A stretch of DNA of 64,000 bases from JABFRG01 sp046351415 (GTDB lineage Bacteria; Myxococcota_A; Polyangia; Polyangiales; Polyangiaceae). The notes under the pieces were generated by a model. The model saw only the letters and a list, made by a program, of their open reading frames with translations, did no database searches and was not told the origin of the DNA. Positions within the stretch are counted from its first letter, which is position 1; each line of letters begins with the position of its first letter. The DNA is taken from the NCBI GenBank assembly GCA_046351415.1, contig JAXLYO010000012.1, positions 62,001 to 126,000 on the forward strand, written 5' to 3'. A program made the position numbers and the translations under genes. Shown here one piece after another: positions 35,099 to 43,629 of this stretch.

Positions 35099-35127
35099 AC
35101 CGCAAACCTTACGCTTGCGGTTTTTTT
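35099..35127 (+). terminator. Intrinsic-terminator-like hairpin in front of the M16 peptidase gene
   Basis: ACCGCAA (35099-35105) pairs exactly with TTGCGGT (35115-35121) over a 9-nt loop and runs into seven consecutive T residues. It is the best intrinsic-terminator signature I saw in the window. It reads on the + strand only 23 nt before the peptidase ATG and downstream of no + strand gene, so it could be a leader attenuator or stop a transcript antisense to the sigma gene. Confidence 0.65.
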
Positions 35128-35149
35128 CGGGACCTCTACGGTTCGCGCC

Positions 35150-36541
35150 ATGAAAGAAACGAGGTTTGTCCGAACCTTCGCCGCGGCCCTTTCCTCCGCA
35201 GCCCTCTTCCTCGGAGGTGCCCGTCCTGCGGCCGCGGAAGCGCCCAAATTATCGATTCCGTTCGCAAAAACAACGCTCGATAACGGCCTCACGGTCATCT
35301 ATCACGAGGACCACTCGGTCCCGACGGTGGTCGTCAATGTCATCTACGCCGTCGGGTCGCGTTCCGAGGCGCCCAAGCGGACGGGGTTTGCGCACTTGTT
35401 CGAGCACCTGATGTTCATGGGCACGCGCCGGGCGCCCACCAAGATGTTCGACGCGTGGATGGAGCAGGCCGGTGGGTGGAACAACGCGACGACCAGTGAG
35501 GACTTCACCGACTATTTCGACGTGGGGCCCAAAACGACGCTGCCGATGCTCCTGTGGCTCGAAGCCGACCGCCTCCAAGAGCTCGGTCAGAGCATGACGC
35601 TCGACAAGCTGAACGCCCAGCGTGACGTCGTTCGCAACGAACGCCGCCAGAGCTACGAGAACCGCCCGTACGGCAACGCGGAGCTCAAGCTCCCGGAATT
35701 GCTCTACCCGGAAGGGCACCCCTATCATCATCCCGTCATCGGTTCGCACGCCGACCTCGAGGCCGCTGGTGTCGAGGACGTGAAAGCGTTTTTCGCCCGC
35801 TACTACGACCCGGCAAACGCTTCGCTCGTCGTCGCCGGCGACTTCCAGCGCACCGAAGCCGAGGCGCTCGTGAAGCGATACTTCGGCGCCATCAAGTCCC
35901 ATGGAAAGCCGGTCGACGATTCCCCGACCCGCGCCGAAGGAAAGCGCATCACCCAGGACGCGGTCCTCACGATTCCCGACGACGTTCAGCTTGCCCGGAC
36001 CACCCTCGCGTGGACGACGCCGAAGGGGCTCACGGCGGCGGATGCCGATCTCGATCTCGCTGCGACGCTGCTGGCTGGGGGGAAAGGAAGTCGCCTCTAC
36101 AAGCTGCTCGTCGTCGAGAAGAAGCTTGCGCAGTCCGTCAGCGCGGCACAGAACAGCGGCCTGCTCGAGTCCCACTTCGAAATCGAAGTCGACCTTCGCG
36201 ATACCGCGAAGAAGGAAGAAGTGGAGCGCATCGTTCTCGCCGAGCTCGAGAAGCTCGCGAACAAGGGCCCTCTACCCGACGAGCTCACACGGGCCGTTGC
36301 AGGCTATGAGATGGCGTTCGTCTCGAAGCTCGAGAGCGTACGAGAGCGCGCGGCTCTTCTGAACGCATACCAAATGCGCGTGGGGCGCCCGGACTACGTC
36401 GCGGAAGATCTCGGCCGCTATCGCGCCGTCACCGCCAGCACCATGCAGAGCACCGTGAAGGCCATGCTCGCGAAGCCCAAAGTCGTTCTTCGGGTGGAGC
36501 CGAAGAAGTCGAACAAGTCGCTCGAAGGGAAGGGCCACTGA
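35150..36541 (+). CDS. M16 family zinc metallopeptidase, active subunit
   Basis: A 463-residue exported insulinase-type peptidase with a signal peptide ending PAAAEAPK. The inverted zinc motif HxxEH is intact (HLFEH, H82, E85, H86) and the third ligand is probably E164 in VVRNERR. The second half (SRLYKLLVVEKKLAQSV) completes the two-domain M16B shape. I chose the ATG at 35150 for the clean signal peptide. It is followed 1 nt later by a second M16 gene that lacks the zinc site, like known bacterial M16B heterodimers in which one subunit carries the zinc and the other an Arg/Tyr pair. Confidence 0.93.
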   Translation: MKETRFVRTFAAALSSAALFLGGARPAAAEAPKLSIPFAKTTLDNGLTVIYHEDHSVPTVVVNVIYAVGSRSEAPKRTGFAHLFEHLMFMGTRRAPTKMFDAWMEQAGGWNNATTSEDFTDYFDVGPKTTLPMLLWLEADRLQELGQSMTLDKLNAQRDVVRNERRQSYENRPYGNAELKLPELLYPEGHPYHHPVIGSHADLEAAGVEDVKAFFARYYDPANASLVVAGDFQRTEAEALVKRYFGAIKSHGKPVDDSPTRAEGKRITQDAVLTIPDDVQLARTTLAWTTPKGLTAADADLDLAATLLAGGKGSRLYKLLVVEKKLAQSVSAAQNSGLLESHFEIEVDLRDTAKKEEVERIVLAELEKLANKGPLPDELTRAVAGYEMAFVSKLESVRERAALLNAYQMRVGRPDYVAEDLGRYRAVTASTMQSTVKAMLAKPKVVLRVEPKKSNKSLEGKGH

Positions 36542-36542
36542 A

Positions 36543-38048
36543 ATGAACGTGCGACATTCCTTGCTGGGGGTTCTTGCCGCTTCCCTCGTCTTTGCCGCGT
36601 GCGGTGGAGGAGACACGGTCATGCAGTTGCCGATTGTTCCACCGCTCGAACCCGTTCCATCTGCGACGGCGACCGCTCCCGTCGACCCCCTCGCGGAGCG
36701 CCCGGTGCCCGCCTCCGGAGAGCCCTTCGTTCCGCCAAGCGTCACCGAACGGACCCATGCAGCTACGGGCATGCGTGTATGGCAGCTCACTCGGACGTCC
36801 CTGCCGCTCGTGTCCATGTCTTTCGTTTGGCAGACGGGCTCGGCGAACGATCCGCCGCAACGCCCGGGGCTCGCCAACATGACGGCGCACATGCTCATGG
36901 AAGGCGCCGGAAAGCGTGATTCCGGTGCATTCGCGCAAGCGGTGGAAGCACTCGGAGCGCACATCTCCGTCGTCGCCTACACCGACTACACGACCGTTTC
37001 GGTGACGGTCCTCAAAGATCGCCTCGATGCGACTCTCGAGCTCGTGGCCGATGCGATCTTGCGACCACGGTTCCTTCCGAATGACTTTGCCCGCGCGAAG
37101 GGCATCTTGCTCGACGACCTGAAGAGCGCGCGCAAAGACCCGAAAGCGATCGCGGAAGCCGCTTCGCTCGCGCTGCACTATGGTTCTGCGCCATACGGTC
37201 ACCCGCGCATCGGAACGGTCGAAGGCGTGTCCAAGGTGACGTTGGCCGAGGCCAAGGCATTTTACGCGAAGGCGTATCGCTCGCTTCCTCCGACGCTCGT
37301 CGCTTGCGGCGACGTCACGAGCGCAGAGGTCGATGCCCTCCTGGCGAAACACATGAGCGCGCTCGCGAAGCCGCTACCCGCCGCGCCAACCGCGCTCCCT
37401 GGACCATCGCCCGCCCCTCCGCCAACACACAAGGCCGACCAAGTCATCTTCGTCGAGAAGGCCGATGCACCCCAGTCGGTCGTCATGTTCGTCGCGCGTG
37501 GGCTCACGGCGAGAGCGCCCGCCTCGATGTTCGCGAGTCGAGCGAATACGCCGCTCGGAGGAAGCTTCACGTCGCGTCTCAATCAAGACCTCCGGGAAGA
37601 GCGCGGCCTCACGTATGGTGCGTCATCTCGCCTGTCTTTCTCGAAGGACCCAGGCATGTTCGTCGCGAGCGCATCGGTGGTCGTCGATCGAACGGGCGAG
37701 GCGCTCAAAGCCATGATGAGCGATATCGCAGCCTATGCGAAGTCGGGCCCGACCGACGACGAGGTCGCCAAGTCGCGGAGCCTCGCTCGAAACGACCTGG
37801 TCGAGGTGTTCGAGAGCGTAACGCAGGCCAATGCGCGCCTTGCTCGCAACGCGGGGGTCGGGCTTCCGTTCGACTACGAGGCGACGGCGTCTCAGAAGAA
37901 GGAGGCGGCAACGCGCGAAGAGCTCACCGAGCTCGCCAAGTCGATGATGGACCCCCAGAAGGGCTTCATCCTCGTCGTCGGCCCGAAGTCGGTGTTGCCG
38001 CAGCTCGCGCAGAACGGATTCGCGGACGTGCTCACGTACACGCCCTGA
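36543..38048 (+). CDS. M16 family peptidase-like lipoprotein, zinc site lost
   Basis: A 501-residue predicted lipoprotein (lipobox FAAC, C20) with two M16 domains. At the position of HxxEH it reads NMTAH (112-116), so the first His and the catalytic Glu are replaced and no zinc chemistry is expected. The second domain keeps LREERGLTYGASS, with the Arg/Tyr pair that helps bind substrate in M16B partners. Together with the preceding gene it most likely forms an envelope heterodimer in which this subunit also anchors the complex to a membrane. Confidence 0.9.
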   Translation: MNVRHSLLGVLAASLVFAACGGGDTVMQLPIVPPLEPVPSATATAPVDPLAERPVPASGEPFVPPSVTERTHAATGMRVWQLTRTSLPLVSMSFVWQTGSANDPPQRPGLANMTAHMLMEGAGKRDSGAFAQAVEALGAHISVVAYTDYTTVSVTVLKDRLDATLELVADAILRPRFLPNDFARAKGILLDDLKSARKDPKAIAEAASLALHYGSAPYGHPRIGTVEGVSKVTLAEAKAFYAKAYRSLPPTLVACGDVTSAEVDALLAKHMSALAKPLPAAPTALPGPSPAPPPTHKADQVIFVEKADAPQSVVMFVARGLTARAPASMFASRANTPLGGSFTSRLNQDLREERGLTYGASSRLSFSKDPGMFVASASVVVDRTGEALKAMMSDIAAYAKSGPTDDEVAKSRSLARNDLVEVFESVTQANARLARNAGVGLPFDYEATASQKKEAATREELTELAKSMMDPQKGFILVVGPKSVLPQLAQNGFADVLTYTP

Positions 38049-38066
38049 GCTCGTGCGCGTCTTGGG

Positions 38067-38894
38067 TCAGACGGGGAAGCCGAGCGAGCGGAGCAACGGA
38101 AAAATGAAAAGCGGGAGCGGACCGAGGAGCGCAGCGAAGGCGTAGGGCCGCTTCCAACGTCCGTCGGGAAGACTCTTCTCGACCAGTACCAAAACGGCTT
38201 GGAGGAGGAAGTACGCTCCCATCATGCAGGCGTTCCGGAGATCGGTGCTGACCAGGGTCGGATAAAAGTGCAGGGCTGCGCTCGCAAGAAACGTCGCAAA
38301 TACGCCGCCGACGGGACCCGTGCGGCTCGCCGCTGGCACATAGACGTGGCTCTTCAGCCAATGGGAGACGATGCGATTCCAGCGCTTTCCCCAGAATTCC
38401 GCGAGCGAGCGCGAGAGCCACGGGTCGTCGTGGAAGGCGCCCCAGCTCTGACCGAACGCGAACCCGATGAGCCTTGCGATGCCGTCGACCACGGTGGCAC
38501 TCGAGACGACATAGAGCGCACCGATCATGAGTGGCGCGCGTTCCACGTAGACGAGTGAGACGGCTGACACTGCGCCAAGCACGAGAGTGCGAACCACGAG
38601 AAACCAGGCGCCATGCGATGTCTTCGACTGGGCCTGCAAGTCGACGAAGAGGAGCGTGGAGAGCACCCGGACACGCAGCGGGTGCTCTTCTCGCAGCATC
38701 TGGATCGTTCGGAAGAGTCCCATGACCATCGCGAACGCCAGCAATGTCCGGACGGGGCCGGGCTTGGCGACGAAGACGGGCGCAAAGAGACCTGCAAAAG
38801 CAAGGGCGATGCACAGGAGGCGGACCGGCACCGTGCGCTGCGGGCGGGCGATGACGGCGGCGATGGCTCCGAAGGAAAGGAGAAGGAGGGGCAT
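38067..38894 (-). CDS. MBOAT/wax-synthase-like membrane acyltransferase
   Basis: A 275-residue polytopic membrane protein with about seven hydrophobic helices. The segment SLAEFWGKRWNRIVSHWLKSHVYVP matches the FWxxRW region of MBOAT_2/wax-synthase-type O-acyltransferases, and LASAALHFYP carries the candidate catalytic His. The family acylates alcohols, lipids or polysaccharides at the membrane. The substrate is unknown here. It is transcribed divergently from an SCP2-like gene with 42 nt between the starts. Confidence 0.8.
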   Translation of the reverse strand: MPLLLLSFGAIAAVIARPQRTVPVRLLCIALAFAGLFAPVFVAKPGPVRTLLAFAMVMGLFRTIQMLREEHPLRVRVLSTLLFVDLQAQSKTSHGAWFLVVRTLVLGAVSAVSLVYVERAPLMIGALYVVSSATVVDGIARLIGFAFGQSWGAFHDDPWLSRSLAEFWGKRWNRIVSHWLKSHVYVPAASRTGPVGGVFATFLASAALHFYPTLVSTDLRNACMMGAYFLLQAVLVLVEKSLPDGRWKRPYAFAALLGPLPLFIFPLLRSLGFPV

Positions 38895-38936
38895 CTAGGC
38901 TTGACTCGAAGCGGCCGGCGGAGGATAGGGTCCCGT

Positions 38937-39377
38937 GTGGCAGAAGTCGAACTGGCATCGGATGCGGCGGAGAACGGTTTCGCCTGTATGCTCTACGATC
39001 TGCTGCGGCAGAACATCGAAGCGAAACCGCACAAGCGGAATGACCTTCGAGCCCTCCGCGGTCGAGTGGCCATCGTGGCCGATGACGCCGACGTGGCGGT
39101 GACCCTCCACTTCGCCGCGGGTTCGGTCACGATTCACGACGGAATCGACGGCGTGCCGGATCTGGCGGTCCGAGGGGAGGCCGAGGTCATCATGACGATG
39201 TCCAACATGCCCATCACGCTTGGGCTTCCGTTCGCGCGGAAGACGGACGAGGAAGGAAAGGCTGCTCTCGACGCGGCGCTCCTCGCGATGAAGGAAAAAC
39301 GAGTGGTGACGTACGGAATGTGGCGGCATCCGATGATGCTCCTGCGGTTCACGCGTCTTCTCTCGATCCACGGGTAA
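38937..39377 (+). CDS. SCP2 sterol-carrier-like domain protein
   Basis: A 146-residue protein, mostly one lipid-binding SCP2-like domain: ACMLYDLLRQNIEAKP, VAIVADDADVAVTLHFAAGSVTIHDG, then VRGEAEVIMTMSNMP. Such domains bind hydrophobic ligands such as fatty acyl-CoA or phospholipid. The GTG at 38937 is in frame and close to the divergent MBOAT start. The longer open frame upstream is antisense to the MBOAT gene. The pairing with an acyltransferase hints at a shared lipid substrate, but that is speculation. Confidence 0.72.
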   Translation: MAEVELASDAAENGFACMLYDLLRQNIEAKPHKRNDLRALRGRVAIVADDADVAVTLHFAAGSVTIHDGIDGVPDLAVRGEAEVIMTMSNMPITLGLPFARKTDEEGKAALDAALLAMKEKRVVTYGMWRHPMMLLRFTRLLSIHG

Positions 39378-39409
39378 ACGCAAAGCCTGGAAAATGCGCG
39401 CAAAAGCGC

Positions 39410-39438
39410 TTGACGCGGCCAGGGCACGCTTGTACATC
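39410..39438 (+). promoter_or_regulatory. Candidate sigma-70 promoter of the rpsP operon
   Basis: TTGACG (39410-39415) is followed after 17 nt by TACATC (39433-39438), giving a near-consensus -35 and a partial -10 element at ideal spacing, about 95 nt upstream of rpsP. No gene lies between. The match is moderate and the position is good for a housekeeping promoter of a ribosomal-protein operon. Confidence 0.4.
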
Positions 39439-39534
39439 CCACTTTCCCCATTTTCGGGCCTCTCCCGCGGCGTCTTCTTCGACGATTCCTCGGGCCGAGC
39501 GCCCCTCTAAATTGCGAGATCTCTGAGGAATATC

Positions 39535-39792
39535 ATGGCTGTAACGATTCGGTTGGCCCGCGGCGGCTCCAAGAAGACCCCATTCTATCGCGTTGTCGTC
39601 ACCGACACCCGCAACTCCCGCGACGGCCGCTTCCTCGAGAAGATCGGCACTTTCGATCCCGCCAAGAACGGCGCGGGCCTCAGCATCGACCTCGAGCGCT
39701 TCAAGCACTGGGAGAGCCGCGGAGCTACACCCTCGGCGACGGTTCTCCAAGTCGTCAAGGCGTCGAGCAAGCTCGCCGCTGCGGCGAAGTAA
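39535..39792 (+). CDS. rpsP: 30S ribosomal protein S16
   Basis: An 85-residue S16 with the typical start AVTIRLARGGSKKTPFYRVV and the block FLEKIGTFDPAKN, then SIDLERFKHWESRGATPS. GAGGA lies 6 nt upstream of the ATG. It is the first gene of the rpsP-khpA-rimM-trmD operon, a conserved bacterial gene order. Confidence 0.98.
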   Translation: MAVTIRLARGGSKKTPFYRVVVTDTRNSRDGRFLEKIGTFDPAKNGAGLSIDLERFKHWESRGATPSATVLQVVKASSKLAAAAK

Positions 39793-39805
39793 TCGAGGTA
39801 CGAAC

Positions 39806-40054
39806 GTGAGCGATACCGCGCCCTTCAAAGAACTCATCCGCGCGATTGCCGTCGAGCTCGTCGAGCACCCCGATCAGGTGGTGGTCACGGAGATCGCGAG
39901 CGACCACAACGCGCTCATCGAGCTTCGCGTGGCCAAGAGCGATATCGGCAAGGTCATCGGTCGCGACGGGCGCACGGCGCAGTCGATGCGCACCGTGCTC
40001 GCTGCCATGTCGACGAAGCTGGGCCGCAAGGCGCACCTCGACATCGTCGACTAG
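39806..40054 (+). CDS. khpA: KH-domain RNA-binding protein KhpA
   Basis: An 82-residue single-KH-domain protein. The GxxG loop is VIGRDGRTAQSMR, within IELRVAKSDIGKVIGRDGR. KhpA, usually with KhpB, binds many RNAs in other bacteria. The GTG start at 39806 is 14 nt after rpsP. The longer open frame upstream is a shadow of rpsP. The position between rpsP and rimM is conserved. Confidence 0.94.
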   Translation: MSDTAPFKELIRAIAVELVEHPDQVVVTEIASDHNALIELRVAKSDIGKVIGRDGRTAQSMRTVLAAMSTKLGRKAHLDIVD

Positions 40055-40090
40055 CGTTCGGGTACCTCTCGAGCCGAGCTAGCGAAACAA

Positions 40091-40609
40091 GTGAAGGACG
40101 ACGACTGGGTTCCTTTGGCGGAGGTCGCCCGGGCGCATGGGGTCCGGGGCGAACTTCGGTTGCGGCTCTTCAACGAGGACAGCGACGTTCTCCTCGACGT
40201 CGACGAGGTCCTCGTTCGTTTGAAGGATGGTACCTCGCACGAGGTGAGCGTCGACAAGGCGCGCCGTGCGAACGAGGCCATCTTGATGAAGCTCTATTCC
40301 GTCGACGATCGTGATCGCGCGGACGACCTTCGCGGCGCGCACATTTGTGTGCGCCGTGGCGACTTTCCGCCGCTGGACGATGGCGAGTTCTACGTCTGCG
40401 ACATCACGGGGGCTCCCGTGTTCGTGCTGGGCGCGCCCTACGGGAAGGTCGTCACCGTTCGCGACTACCCGACGATCGGAGCACTCGTGGTCAAGAGGGA
40501 CACCGATGGTCGCGAGGTCGAAGTTCCACTCGTCGAGAACTACGTCGAGCGTGTCGATGCGAGTCTGCCCGAAGTTCGTTTGCACTCTGTCGACGGCCTC
40601 GCGGAGTAG
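40091..40609 (+). CDS. rimM: Ribosome maturation factor RimM
   Basis: A 172-residue RimM, which assists assembly of the 30S head region around S19. The N-terminal domain has VPLAEVARAHGVRGELRLRLF, and the C-terminal PRC-barrel has DGEFYVCDITGAPVF and the conserved end VPLVENYVERVD. The start codon is GTG. The gene lies between khpA and trmD as expected. Confidence 0.95.
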   Translation: MKDDDWVPLAEVARAHGVRGELRLRLFNEDSDVLLDVDEVLVRLKDGTSHEVSVDKARRANEAILMKLYSVDDRDRADDLRGAHICVRRGDFPPLDDGEFYVCDITGAPVFVLGAPYGKVVTVRDYPTIGALVVKRDTDGREVEVPLVENYVERVDASLPEVRLHSVDGLAE

Positions 40610-40618
40610 GCTGCCTCG

Positions 40619-41341
40619 ATGCGCGTCGATATCGTCACGCTCTTTCCGGAACTCTTCGACACCTTCTTGAAGACGAGTTTCGTCGGCAAGGCGCAAGTAG
40701 GAGGCCATCTGTCGACGCGGCTTTCCTCACCTCGCGCGTTCGGCCTCGGTAAGCACAAGAGTGTCGACGACACGCCGTATGGCGGCGGAAGCGGCATGGT
40801 CATGCGTGTCGATGTGCTCGCAGAAACGATGGAGGCACTCGACCGGGAGCTCGGACCCCATGGCGAGCCGCTCGAACGAGCCCATCGCGTCCTTTTGACG
40901 CCGCAAGGCGCGCCCTTCAACCAACGTAAGGCTCGAGCGTTCGCCGAGCGCCCAGCCATCATGCTCATCTGCGGCCGCTATGAAGGTTTCGACGAGCGGG
41001 TGCGCGGACTCGTGGACGAGGAAGTATCCCTCGGCGACTTCGTGATGACGGGGGGAGAAGTCGCCGCCATGGCGATCATCGAAGCGTCCGTTCGGCTCCT
41101 GCCGGGCGTGCTCGGCAACGAAGAGTCGCTCCTCGAAGAGTCTCATGGGGAGGAATCTCTGCTGGAGTATCCCCACTACACGCGGCCCGCCGAGTTTCGA
41201 GGCGTGCGCGTGCCCGAGGTGCTTTCGAACGGAAATCACGCCGAAATCGCGAAATGGCGACGACAAGAAGCACTGAAGCGCACGGCGGAACGTCGTCCGG
41301 ACATGCTCAGCGCCGAAAAACGGCAGAAGAAGGGCCCTTGA
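40619..41341 (+). CDS. trmD: tRNA (guanine-N1-)-methyltransferase
   Basis: A 240-residue SPOUT-fold TrmD that makes m1G37 in tRNA. Features are MRVDIVTLFPELFDTFL, VDDTPYGGGSGMVMR, the AdoMet knot LICGRYEGFDERVR and the segment EEVSLGDFVMTGGEVAA, followed by the C-terminal tRNA-binding part with PHYTRPAEFRG. Its stop overlaps the start of a second SPOUT gene by 1 nt. The usual next gene, rplS, is not here. Confidence 0.97.
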   Translation: MRVDIVTLFPELFDTFLKTSFVGKAQVGGHLSTRLSSPRAFGLGKHKSVDDTPYGGGSGMVMRVDVLAETMEALDRELGPHGEPLERAHRVLLTPQGAPFNQRKARAFAERPAIMLICGRYEGFDERVRGLVDEEVSLGDFVMTGGEVAAMAIIEASVRLLPGVLGNEESLLEESHGEESLLEYPHYTRPAEFRGVRVPEVLSNGNHAEIAKWRRQEALKRTAERRPDMLSAEKRQKKGP

Positions 41342-41895
41342 TGCGACGCGTCTCTCTAGCCCTCGTGCATCATCCCGTCCTGGGCCGAAACGGCGAAGTG
41401 ATGACCAGCACGGTCACGAACATCGACCTCCACGACATGTCGAGGAGTGCACGGACCTATGGTTGCGAGCGAGTCTTCGCAATCCATCCTGTCGAAGCTC
41501 AGCGAGAGCTCGTGCGTCGCATTTGTCAGCACTGGACGGACGGTGCGAGCGCGACACGCATTCCCGACCGCAAAGTCGCGCTCGCGCAAATCGAGGCCAT
41601 TCCGACGCTGGACGAGGCGTACGCGAGCCTCGGTGGGAGGGAAGCGATCGAAGTGTGGGTCACGAGTGCGAGGCCCGAAGGCTCCGTGACGTATGCCGAT
41701 GCACGCGAGCGGCTCACGGGAGAAGGGAAGCCCGTCGTCATCTTGTTCGGAACGAGTTGGGGCCTTCCGCGCGTCACGGTGCAGACCGCGGACCTCGTCC
41801 TCGAACCCATTCGTGCCCGAAAAGACGCGGGCTACAATCACTTGAGCGTGCGTGCGGCGTGCGCGATCACGCTCGACCGGCTGCTCGGTCGCTGA
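41341..41895 (+). CDS. SPOUT-family RNA methyltransferase next to trmD
   Basis: A 184-residue protein resembling the RNA methyltransferase family found beside trmD in delta-proteobacteria and some thermophiles (Methyltrn_RNA_4 type). The N-terminus is SLALVHHPVLGRNGEVMTSTVTNIDLHD; the knot region includes VILFGTSWGLP followed by the end of the fold, VLEPIRARKDAGYNHLSVRAA. The ATG at 41341 overlaps the trmD stop by 1 nt (TGATG), so the two are coupled. The RNA target is not known from sequence. Confidence 0.85.
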   Translation: MRRVSLALVHHPVLGRNGEVMTSTVTNIDLHDMSRSARTYGCERVFAIHPVEAQRELVRRICQHWTDGASATRIPDRKVALAQIEAIPTLDEAYASLGGREAIEVWVTSARPEGSVTYADARERLTGEGKPVVILFGTSWGLPRVTVQTADLVLEPIRARKDAGYNHLSVRAACAITLDRLLGR

Positions 41896-41900
41896 GCGTT

Positions 41901-42575
41901 CTACTCGTCTTCGAACAGCGGCGCCGCGACGGAGATGCCGCCCGGCTTGGCGACCTGTGCGCGAACGAGGACGATGCGGGCGACGCGATCGCGCTTCGCA
42001 TGGACGAAGCGCAGCACTTTTGGCTCGAGGCCGACGATGCGGAGTTCGTCGAGAAGGCGGCCCAGTTCGTGCGCGGTGTAGACGAAAAAGGCGCTCCCTC
42101 GGGGGGCGAGAATTCTTCGCGTCGCCACCACGAAATCCCGAAGGGGCGCGGACCGGGCTGCCCGTCGCTCCGGCTTCGGAGACGGCCTTCCCGCAGCGAA
42201 GTAGGGTGGGTTGCAGACAACGGCATCGAATCGCAGGGGACCTTCGGCCGTGAAACTCGACACCGGGCTCGTGACGACGAGCGTGTCGCCGGCCATGCCG
42301 TTGCGTTCCGCGTTGAAGCCACAAAGCGTGGCCACGGTCGGCTCGCGTTCGACGAAGGTGACGAACGACGCGGCCTCGAGGTGCAGGATGGAGAGCCCCA
42401 CGACGCCGACGCCTGCGCCCAGGTCACAGACGCGCCTTCGCGCGCCCATCGCAGCTTCCGTCGCAAAGAACGTCGCGAGATGAACGGAGTCGACATTGAA
42501 CCGATACCCATCCGCAGGCTGCCTCAGGCGAAGAGCTCCTTCGAAGAGCGTATCGTCGGTCGTCGCCAGCGCCAT
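41901..42575 (-). CDS. TrmN6/YfiC-like N6-adenine tRNA methyltransferase
   Basis: A 224-residue AdoMet methyltransferase. It has the motif I VCDLGAGVGVVGLSILH and the catalytic VVCNPPYF typical of N6-adenine enzymes, within the YfiC/TrmN6 architecture starting LFEGALRLRQPADGYRFNVDSVHLA. YfiC modifies A37 of tRNA-Val. I chose the ATG at 42575 because residues before it in the longer frame do not match the family. It is convergent with the SPOUT gene, 5 nt apart, and divergent from queG. Confidence 0.85.
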   Translation of the reverse strand: MALATTDDTLFEGALRLRQPADGYRFNVDSVHLATFFATEAAMGARRRVCDLGAGVGVVGLSILHLEAASFVTFVEREPTVATLCGFNAERNGMAGDTLVVTSPVSSFTAEGPLRFDAVVCNPPYFAAGRPSPKPERRAARSAPLRDFVVATRRILAPRGSAFFVYTAHELGRLLDELRIVGLEPKVLRFVHAKRDRVARIVLVRAQVAKPGGISVAAPLFEDE

Positions 42576-42639
42576 CCTCGAAGTGTCCCACCCGCCCGGG
42601 GGCACGCGCAAGGAACTATGGTATGGCAGTCTCGGGACG

Positions 42640-43629
42640 ATGTCTGCGCCGAATGACCGCATCCTCGCGACCACCAAAGTGCGCGCTTTTGCACGTGCAC
42701 TCGGTTTCGACGCGGTCGGCATCGCGCGTGCGGATGAACCTTTGACCGTGGACTTCGAGCGATACGAAGCGTTCCTCGATGCCGGCTACCACGGGACGAT
42801 GGGGTACCTTGCGGATGCTCGAGAAGCTCGTGCACGACTCGACGAAGATACGATCTTACGTGGGGCGAAGAGTGTCGTGTGCCTCGCCGCAAGGTACACC
42901 CGCGAGAACGAGGCCGAAGACGCGCCTCTACCCAAGCTCGTGGCCCGCTATGCGCGCGGGCTCGACTATCACGGATTCGTTTCGCGAAAGACCCGTAAAC
43001 TCGCCGCGTTCCTGCGTCGGCTCGGGACGAGCGAGCATCCGGTAGAGGCGAGGCCCATGTGCGATACGGCACCGGTCCTCGAGCGCGCCTGGGCAGCGAA
43101 ATCCGGCTTGGGCTTCGTCGGCAAGAACGGAATGCTCATCGTACCGGGGCAAGGGTCGTTCGTGATGCTGGGCGAGGTGGTGACGACGCTCGAGCTCGAA
43201 CCCGACCAGCCGATCGCGGAGCGATGCGGCTCGTGCACGCGATGTCTCGACGCCTGTCCTACGCAGGCCTTCCCAGCGCCTTTCATTCTCGATGCGCGAA
43301 AATGCATCTCGTACTGGACCATCGAGCGTGAGGGGCCGATTCCGGAGTCGATGCACGCTCCCATCGGTGAGCACCTGTTTGGCTGTGACGACTGTCAGAC
43401 CGTGTGCCCCTTCAACACGGCCAAGCGCAAGGACTCATCCTTCTCGCCGAGGTTCGAACCAAGGCCGGAGCTTCGCGACGCCACGCTCGAAGACTGTCTC
43501 GACACCGCGTCGAACGACGCGCGCATCGGCTCGGGGCCCATGAAACGGGTGGGCGCCGAAGGCCTCGCGCGAAATGCGGCCATCGTGCTCGAGAACCAAC
43601 GCCGCAAGCGCTCAGGTATCGCTGAGTAG
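42640..43629 (+). CDS. queG: Epoxyqueuosine reductase
   Basis: A 329-residue QueG, the cobalamin and 4Fe-4S enzyme that performs the last step of queuosine synthesis in tRNA. Motifs are VGIARADEPL, the active-site region PMCDTAPVLERAWAAKSGLGFVGKN, and the two ferredoxin-like clusters CGSCTRCLDACPT and CDDCQTVCPF. The ATG at 42640 is 64 nt from the divergent methyltransferase start. The 3' end overlaps the convergent MoxR gene by 18 nt. Confidence 0.95.
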   Translation: MSAPNDRILATTKVRAFARALGFDAVGIARADEPLTVDFERYEAFLDAGYHGTMGYLADAREARARLDEDTILRGAKSVVCLAARYTRENEAEDAPLPKLVARYARGLDYHGFVSRKTRKLAAFLRRLGTSEHPVEARPMCDTAPVLERAWAAKSGLGFVGKNGMLIVPGQGSFVMLGEVVTTLELEPDQPIAERCGSCTRCLDACPTQAFPAPFILDARKCISYWTIEREGPIPESMHAPIGEHLFGCDDCQTVCPFNTAKRKDSSFSPRFEPRPELRDATLEDCLDTASNDARIGSGPMKRVGAEGLARNAAIVLENQRRKRSGIAE

